Shown here: in pieces, positions 7,577-7,598 of the stretch
Layout: the number at the start of each line of letters is the position of its first letter
How positions within the stretch are numbered: the stretch's first letter is position 1
DNA from: an uncultured Lentisphaeria bacterium
GTDB taxonomy: Bacteria; Verrucomicrobiota; Lentisphaeria; JABSQK01; CAJWLW01
Reading direction: 5' to 3'
Assembly: GCA_913042885.1 (NCBI GenBank)
Contig: CAJWLW010000242.1
Span: 1-7,598, forward strand
DNA length: 7,598 nt
Translations under genes and position numbers: made by a program
Notes under the pieces: model-generated
What the model saw: only the letters and a program-made list of their open reading frames with translations
What the model was told of the DNA's origin: nothing
Database searches by the model: none

Positions 7577-7598
7577 GTCATCCCGGATCCCTTCGGGG
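7577..7598 (-). promoter_or_regulatory. Leader of the FkbH gene: weak ribosome-binding sequence, possible upstream coupled gene end
   Basis: Only 22 bases precede the ATG. On the minus strand a GAAGGG at 7594-7589 resembles a ribosome-binding sequence but lies 12 bases from the ATG, longer than usual; a GGG at 7584-7582 is closer but weak. The start codon itself sits in an ATGA (7576-7573), so an upstream gene in the overlapping frame could end there; that frame is open to the window edge. No promoter can be identified in so short a stretch. Confidence 0.3.

Overview
This window is a slice of a hybrid polyketide synthase / non-ribosomal peptide synthetase (PKS/NRPS) gene cluster. Both genes are on the minus strand, so the pathway runs from high to low coordinates. 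The DNA is GC-rich (roughly 60% by eye), the two genes are packed without an intergenic gap, and the enzymes are bacterial type I megasynthase proteins. A GC-rich bacterium fits best. The window holds no taxonomic marker, so I cannot name the phylum.

Layout in transcription order. (1) 7577-7598 is a 22-base remnant upstream of the first gene, with only a weak ribosome-binding sequence. (2) 7576-5507 is a complete 689-residue FkbH-type protein: an N-terminal extension, a HAD-like glyceryl transferase/phosphatase core, a GNAT-like C-terminal half and a fused carrier domain. (3) An ATGA overlap at 5507-5510 joins it to the next gene. (4) 5510 to beyond base 1 is one uninterrupted reading frame of at least 1836 residues with the order KS - AT - ACP - PLP aminotransferase - condensation. 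The condensation domain is cut by the window edge about two thirds of the way through. No part of the window longer than 300 bases lacks a gene.

How the genes probably work together (inference from domain order). The FkbH domain takes a three-carbon glyceryl unit from 1,3-bisphosphoglycerate, removes phosphate and loads the unit on its own carrier domain. The KS of the second protein accepts this starter and extends it once with malonyl-CoA; the AT carries the malonyl-type HAFH motif. There is no ketoreductase or dehydratase, so the beta-keto group survives to be transaminated in cis by the aminotransferase domain. The condensation domain then passes the beta-amino acyl chain to an amino acid on a downstream NRPS module outside the window. 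The simplest predicted intermediate is 3-amino-4,5-dihydroxypentanoyl-ACP, a polyhydroxylated beta-amino acid cap on a peptide. KS-AT-ACP-AMT-C cassettes are known from microcystin (McyE) and, in related form, from mycosubtilin/iturin synthetases. I do not recall a described pathway that primes such a cassette with a dedicated FkbH-carrier loading protein, and this is the most interesting point in the window.
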